Below are positions 25,552-29,481 of a DNA stretch of 29,481 bases, in pieces. The notes beneath the pieces were generated by a model. It was given only the letters and a program-made list of their open reading frames with translations. It was not told the origin of the DNA and searched no databases. Each line of letters begins with the position of its first letter. The stretch's first letter is position 1. This DNA comes from Cellvibrionales bacterium UBA1854 (lineage in GTDB: Bacteria; Pseudomonadota; Gammaproteobacteria; Pseudomonadales; Porticoccaceae): positions 29,776-59,256 of the forward strand of contig DDII01000070.1 of the NCBI GenBank assembly GCA_002338445.1, written 5' to 3'. Position numbers and translations under genes: made by a program.

Positions 25552-26018
25552 GCCATGGTTATGATGTCCATGCTTTTTCCTCGGGAACTGGATTTACTCT
25601 GGGGGGTGTCCATATTCCATACAAAATGGGACTGCTGGCTCACTCGGATGGAGATGTGGTAATTCATGCTCTTATGGATGCGATCCTTGGCGCATTGGGT
25701 TTGGGAGATATTGGTGTTAATTTTTCAGACAGCGATTCAGAGTATCTTGGTATCGATAGCCGAAAACTACTCCGCCGGGTTGTAATTATGATGAGTGAGA
25801 AAAACTACCAACTCGTTAATGCAGACGTGACCATCGTTGCACAAGAACCTAAAATGGCATCTTATGTAGAACGTATGTGTGCAAATTTAGGTCAAGACAT
25901 CGGCGTTTCAACGGAGTGCATAAATGTTAAGGCCACAACTACCGAAGCGTTAGGATTCATAGGTCGGATTGAGGGTATAGCATGTCATGCTGTGGTTCTT
26001 TTGCAGTCCTCAGGGTGA
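25542..26018 (+). CDS. ispF: 2-C-methyl-D-erythritol 2,4-cyclodiphosphate synthase
   Basis: IspF cyclises CDP-methylerythritol 2-phosphate, the step after IspD and IspE. The 158 residues begin MRIGHGYDVHAF with zinc ligands Asp8 and His10, followed by LLAHSDGDVVIHALMDA (third ligand His42), LGLGDIGVNFSDSD, DSRKLLRRV and INVKATTTEALGFIGRIEGI. All active-site residues are present. It overlaps ispD by 10 bases, consistent with coupled expression. Confidence 0.98.
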   Translation: MRIGHGYDVHAFSSGTGFTLGGVHIPYKMGLLAHSDGDVVIHALMDAILGALGLGDIGVNFSDSDSEYLGIDSRKLLRRVVIMMSEKNYQLVNADVTIVAQEPKMASYVERMCANLGQDIGVSTECINVKATTTEALGFIGRIEGIACHAVVLLQSSG

Positions 26019-26048
26019 ATTAATTGATATGAGGCTTACCAACTGAAT

Positions 26049-26987
26049 TTGTTGGATTTTAATTTTGAGTGCTTTCCAAAATTTCTTCCTTTCCTTGGAG
26101 AGGCTAGAATGAAAGCCTCAATGATCGATTTTTGTGTTGACGAAATTCTTGGATTCGAGTTTTCCGGGATAGGAGAACATTTGATTGTCAACATCCGTAA
26201 ACATGGACAAAATAGTCGATGGATAGCAGCGCGATTGGCAGAATTGTCCGGCATAGAGGAGAGACATGTAGGGTACTGTGGGTTGAAGGATAGGTATGCT
26301 GTTACATCGCAGTGGTATAGTCTTTATTTGCCGAACCGCTGTTTAAATATGGCCGATTTGAGCCATCCAGATTTTGAGGTCATATCTCTAAACCGGCACA
26401 GAAAAAAATTACGGCGAGGAATGCACGCCGGGAATTCGTTCAATATTGTGATCAATAACATTACTACGTCTCAAGAAAAGCTCGAGCAAAGGCTAGAAAC
26501 AATAGATCACTTGGGCTTTCCCAATTATTTTGCAGAGCAGCGTTTTGGATTTAACGGCGGAAATCTTGTTGAGGCTGCTCGCCTAATCGATTCATCTCGG
26601 TTAAAAGGAAATCGGATGAGGCAAGGTATTTTTCTCTCGGCCGCTCGTTCTTGGCTATTTAATTTAGTGCTTGCAAGACATATTACGAATTATCATGATG
26701 GTACAATTTTTCCATTTGATGAGACTGGACCTTTATGGGGTAGAGGGAAGAGTAAACCTAATAAAGTTGTTGCCTCAACCGAGCGAGAAGCACTTGCTGA
26801 TTGGCCTGAATGGAAGCATGCGCTCGAGCATACGGGATTGACTCAGGAGCGACGTAAACTATTCATGCACGCCGATGGGCTAAAGTTTAATTTTCTCAAT
26901 AGCCGTCAATTGAAGCTTAGGTTTAACTTGCCAAAGGGAGTTTATGCGACAGCATTATTGCGCGAGTTGGCAGAATTTAATCGGTAA
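26049..26987 (+). CDS. truD: tRNA pseudouridine-13 synthase TruD
   Basis: TruD isomerises U13 of tRNA-Glu. The 312 residues include MKASMIDFCVDEIL, HLIVNIRKHGQNSRW, the catalytic aspartate in GYCGLKDRYAVTSQW (Asp81), RHRKKLRRGMHAGNSF, FPNYFAEQRFGFNGGN, LSAARSWLFN and LPKGVYATALLRE at the end. The start is not an ATG. TTG at 26049 lies 14 bases after GAGG (26031-26034); an in-frame CTG at 26043 has the better spacing of eight bases. The frame is closed by TGA at 26025. It is followed by pcm after about 90 bases; surE, usual between these two, is missing. Confidence 0.95.
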   Translation: MLDFNFECFPKFLPFLGEARMKASMIDFCVDEILGFEFSGIGEHLIVNIRKHGQNSRWIAARLAELSGIEERHVGYCGLKDRYAVTSQWYSLYLPNRCLNMADLSHPDFEVISLNRHRKKLRRGMHAGNSFNIVINNITTSQEKLEQRLETIDHLGFPNYFAEQRFGFNGGNLVEAARLIDSSRLKGNRMRQGIFLSAARSWLFNLVLARHITNYHDGTIFPFDETGPLWGRGKSKPNKVVASTEREALADWPEWKHALEHTGLTQERRKLFMHADGLKFNFLNSRQLKLRFNLPKGVYATALLRELAEFNR

Positions 26988-27079
26988 CTAGGTGCTTCCC
27001 TATGTTATATTCTGCTACTAATTGGTCAGAACTTTAACTATTTTTGATTTGGATTCTGCCCCGATGGATGGAGGTAGCC

Positions 27080-27757
27080 ATGAATTCCCTTGATTTTTCT
27101 GGTGTTGGAATGACCTCTCAGCGTACGCGTGAGAGACTAATTACAAGATTACAAGCTCAAGGTATAAATAATCAGAGGGTTCTGGATACCATTCGAGTGA
27201 CGCCACGGCATCTTTTTTTGGATGAGGCTCTTGCGCACAGGGCATATGAAGATACGGCTTTACCTATCGGGTTTTCTCAGACTTTATCTCAACCGTACGT
27301 CGTTGCTCGCATGACTGAATTGCTTCTGGCGAGAGGATCGCTAAATAAAGTTCTTGAAATTGGGACTGGATCTGGATACCAGACTACTATTTTAGCGCAG
27401 CTTGTAACCGAAGTTTTCTCTGTTGAACGGATAAATCCTTTGTTGGTAAAGGCTAAAAAAAGGTTCAGAAAATTAGGAGCCACAGGAATAAAAGTCAAAT
27501 TATCAGACGGTAGTCATGGATGGGAAGAGCATGCTCCTTTTGATGGAATAATTGGTACAGCGGCACCCCAATCTGTGCCGACTGAACTTCTTAAACAACT
27601 TGGGGTTGACGGAGTCTTAGTGATACCCATTGGCGGTCTTAATAAGCAAGAGCTGCGCCTAATAAAGCGGGTTGGAGACACGGAACAGTTCGATGAGGAA
27701 ACAATTGAAACAGTAAAGTTTGTGCCACTTTTGAGTGGTTTGACATATGCGGATTAA
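27080..27757 (+). CDS. pcm: Protein-L-isoaspartate O-methyltransferase
   Basis: Pcm methylates isoaspartyl residues in aged proteins as the first repair step. From the ATG at 27080 it is 225 residues with MTSQRTRERLITRLQAQGI, TPRHLFLDEALAHRAYEDTALPIG, the substrate loop QTLSQPYVVARM, SAM motif I VLEIGTGSGYQTTILAQL, VFSVERI, DGIIGTAAPQSVP and a final FVPLLSG. GGAGGT at 27070-27075 selects this start; the frame is open further upstream without support. It overlaps the DUF368 gene by 11 bases. Confidence 0.96.
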   Translation: MNSLDFSGVGMTSQRTRERLITRLQAQGINNQRVLDTIRVTPRHLFLDEALAHRAYEDTALPIGFSQTLSQPYVVARMTELLLARGSLNKVLEIGTGSGYQTTILAQLVTEVFSVERINPLLVKAKKRFRKLGATGIKVKLSDGSHGWEEHAPFDGIIGTAAPQSVPTELLKQLGVDGVLVIPIGGLNKQELRLIKRVGDTEQFDEETIETVKFVPLLSGLTYAD

Positions 27758-28694
27758 TTTATTCGGAAATGTGTTGAGAAATATTTCCCTCATTTTGTTT
27801 TTAAAGGGAATGGCGATGGGAGCTGCGGATATGATTCCAGGGGTGTCTGGGGGAACAATCGCCCTGATAACTGGTATCTATCGAGAGCTAATAACCAGCA
27901 TAAGATCTTTTGATTCCAGAGCGATCAAATTACTTTTTATTGGTGACATATCAGTAGTTTGGCGACACATCAATGGTACGTTTCTCTCAACTCTGTTGGC
28001 TGGGATTTTAACTAGCATAATTATGCTTTCTAAAATTATTGAATACATCATGAAGAATTACGGATTGTTTATGTGGTCTTTTTTTAGTGGCATCATTTTG
28101 GCCTCAGTAGTGCTTCTTTTTAAACGTTATCGGGTAGTACATTTGTATCAAATTGGTTATGTTTGTCTTGGTGCAGTTGCCGCTGTGGTAGTGTCGAACT
28201 CTCCTGATTTGAATTTTAGTGCTAATTATTTAGTATTGTTCCTCGCTGGAGTGGTAGCTTTTTGTGCAATGATTCTTCCCGGTATTTCTGGAAGTCTGTT
28301 GTTAGTATCAATAGGGGTTTATCCGACTGTACTTTCCGCCGTGGCCCATTTTCAATGGGATATTTTAATGTTTTTTTCGTTTGGAGGTTTGGTGGGACTA
28401 ATATCTTTTAGTCGACTCCTCTCGAAGTTACTTATATACCACGAGCATTCATTGCTTGTCACAATGTGCGGGTTTTTGATGGGAAGTTTGCACTTGGTCT
28501 GGCCTTGGAAAGATTCGTCTGCGGTTGTTTCACACGGGTTTGTCAATTTGTCTCCATCGCAATACGGTGTTCTGATCGATGCAGATCCACACACTAATAT
28601 GTGCCTGTTGTTTATGGTACTGGGATTCTCTTTTGTCTTCGTTGGTAATGCGCTTGGTTTAAGAAAGAGTGAACAGCAAAGTATGGAAAATTAG
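27747..28694 (+). CDS. popT: DUF368 undecaprenyl-phosphate translocase (PopT family)
   Basis: A 315-residue polytopic membrane protein of DUF368. The two-repeat signature is clear: GMAMGAADMIPGVSGGTIALITGIYREL in the first half and CAMILPGISGSLLLVSIGVYPTVL in the second, each followed by further membrane segments (about eight in total). Members of this family (PopT in Vibrio cholerae) are known to recycle undecaprenyl phosphate across the inner membrane for envelope polymer synthesis. It overlaps pcm by 11 bases and precedes nlpD by one base, so it is co-transcribed with envelope genes, which fits that role. Confidence 0.9.
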   Translation: MRINLFGNVLRNISLILFLKGMAMGAADMIPGVSGGTIALITGIYRELITSIRSFDSRAIKLLFIGDISVVWRHINGTFLSTLLAGILTSIIMLSKIIEYIMKNYGLFMWSFFSGIILASVVLLFKRYRVVHLYQIGYVCLGAVAAVVVSNSPDLNFSANYLVLFLAGVVAFCAMILPGISGSLLLVSIGVYPTVLSAVAHFQWDILMFFSFGGLVGLISFSRLLSKLLIYHEHSLLVTMCGFLMGSLHLVWPWKDSSAVVSHGFVNLSPSQYGVLIDADPHTNMCLLFMVLGFSFVFVGNALGLRKSEQQSMEN

Positions 28695-28695
28695 T

Positions 28696-29481
28696 TTGTC
28701 TAATTCTCGGAAGAGCATTTTGTGTCTTGTTACCATGATTTTGTATGGTTGTGCACAACAGTCTGCACCAGTTGTATCCTTGGAAATTCCCCCACCTGAA
28801 ATGATTATAAATCATGAGGTGCAAGAGGGGGAAACTCTATACTCGATTGCTTGGAGATATGACTTAAGCGTATCCAAACTAGCGAAAAATAATCAACTTA
28901 GTGTATCCACAAATATATATCCAGGGCAAATTTTAAATATCGAAGAAGAAATGAAAGCAGATTTCCAAAAAGAGGTGAGTACATTACAAACTAAATTATC
29001 TGACGGTCATTTGTCTTCAGGGGATTCGCTCAATTTAGAAAGAGAAAAAAATAGTTCGGAAAAACTGTTGAAGCAACAGAAAGTCGAAGCAGATAATACA
29101 AAGGCCGTTGGATTACTTCGGAACATAAAAAATGAGAAGGCCTCTATACAATCACCTTTAGAAACTGTCAGGAATTATTGGCAGTGGCCGGTTAGGGGGA
29201 AGCTTAAAGCAGAGTTTAATGTTCATAATCTACAGAAGGGCATTACCATAAAAACGGTTAGTCGTGCATCAGTAAGGGCGACGGCTCCCGGTAAAGTAGT
29301 TTATGCAGGAGACGGGTTGAGGGGCTATGGTCAACTTATAATTGTGAAACATAATGAAGTGCTGTTGAGTGCTTATGCTCAGAATGAAAAAATTTTCGTT
29401 TATGAGGGGCAGGCCATTGATACTATGGAAATAATTTCAAAAACTGGACCCTCAGGAATTCTGTATTTTGAAATAAGAAAG
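28696..29481 (+). CDS. nlpD: NlpD-like LysM/LytM lipoprotein with a degenerate LytM domain, cut by window edge
   Basis: The visible 262 residues give a lipoprotein signal with lipobox LYGC (Cys19), a LysM domain (about 37-80, HEVQEGETLYSIAWRYDLS to YPGQILNI), a charged linker, and most of an M23/LytM domain (about 165 onward: WQWPVRGKLKAEFN, GKVVYAGDGLRGYGQLIIVKHN). In E. coli NlpD is a catalytically inactive activator of the amidase AmiC at the septum. Here KGITI, YAQN and YFEIR replace the KGIDI, YAHN and HFEIR motifs, so the positions are even more diverged. The start is TTG at 28696, just after the popT stop, with GGAA upstream; ATG at 28735 would spoil the signal peptide. rpoS would be expected downstream of the window. 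Confidence 0.9.
   Translation, partial: MSNSRKSILCLVTMILYGCAQQSAPVVSLEIPPPEMIINHEVQEGETLYSIAWRYDLSVSKLAKNNQLSVSTNIYPGQILNIEEEMKADFQKEVSTLQTKLSDGHLSSGDSLNLEREKNSSEKLLKQQKVEADNTKAVGLLRNIKNEKASIQSPLETVRNYWQWPVRGKLKAEFNVHNLQKGITIKTVSRASVRATAPGKVVYAGDGLRGYGQLIIVKHNEVLLSAYAQNEKIFVYEGQAIDTMEIISKTGPSGILYFEIRK

Overview
The window is ordinary chromosomal core sequence from a gammaproteobacterium, moderately AT-rich by eye and very compact. The assignment rests on gene order: ypjD/corB facing ffh–rpsP–rimM–trmD–rplS, lptM–lysA–dapF–DUF484 divergent from cyaY, argH divergent from hemC–hemD–hemX–hemY, and tilS–pyrG–kdsA–eno–ftsB–ispD–ispF–truD–pcm–DUF368–nlpD. These are gammaproteobacterial neighbourhoods, closest to the Pseudomonas/Marinobacter type arrangement. 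The species cannot be named from the sequence. I count 32 protein genes, two of them cut by the window edges (corB at the left, nlpD at the right). I see no rRNA, tRNA, CRISPR array, insertion sequence or prophage.

Layout. 1-1153 (minus): corB and ypjD. 1223-4790 (plus): the signal recognition particle GTPase followed by the S16/L19 ribosomal operon with its rRNA and tRNA maturation genes. 4956-7211 (plus): RNase R. 7300-10226 (minus): the lysine/DAP operon lptM-lysA-dapF-DUF484. 10323-10652 (plus): cyaY, whose 3' end overlaps argH (10639-12063, minus). 12295-16326 (plus): tetrapyrrole genes hemC, hemD, hemX and hemY, closed by a probable hairpin terminator. 16345-18692 (minus): trmL, fldB and a stand-alone MnmC oxidoreductase. 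18693-19194: the only gene-free stretch over 300 bases, which appears to hold a decayed accA relic. 19195-29481 (plus): tilS through nlpD, mostly tightly packed or overlapping.

How the genes fit together. Three groups concern translation and RNA: ffh/rpsP/rimM/trmD/rplS/rnr, the wobble-base group trmL/fldB/mnmC, and tilS/truD. Others make lysine and meso-DAP (lysA, dapF), arginine (argH), haem precursors (hemCDXY), CTP (pyrG), KDO (kdsA), isoprenoids (ispD, ispF) and phosphoenolpyruvate (eno). Envelope and division functions are ftsB, nlpD, lptM and the DUF368 undecaprenyl-phosphate translocase.

No undescribed system is evident. The most interesting points are the probable accA relic at the expected accA position, a tilS gene whose only well-placed start codon is CTG, frequent non-ATG starts overall, an NlpD LytM domain with three metal-ligand positions substituted, and the coupling of a flavodoxin gene to a methyltransferase-less mnmC next to trmL.
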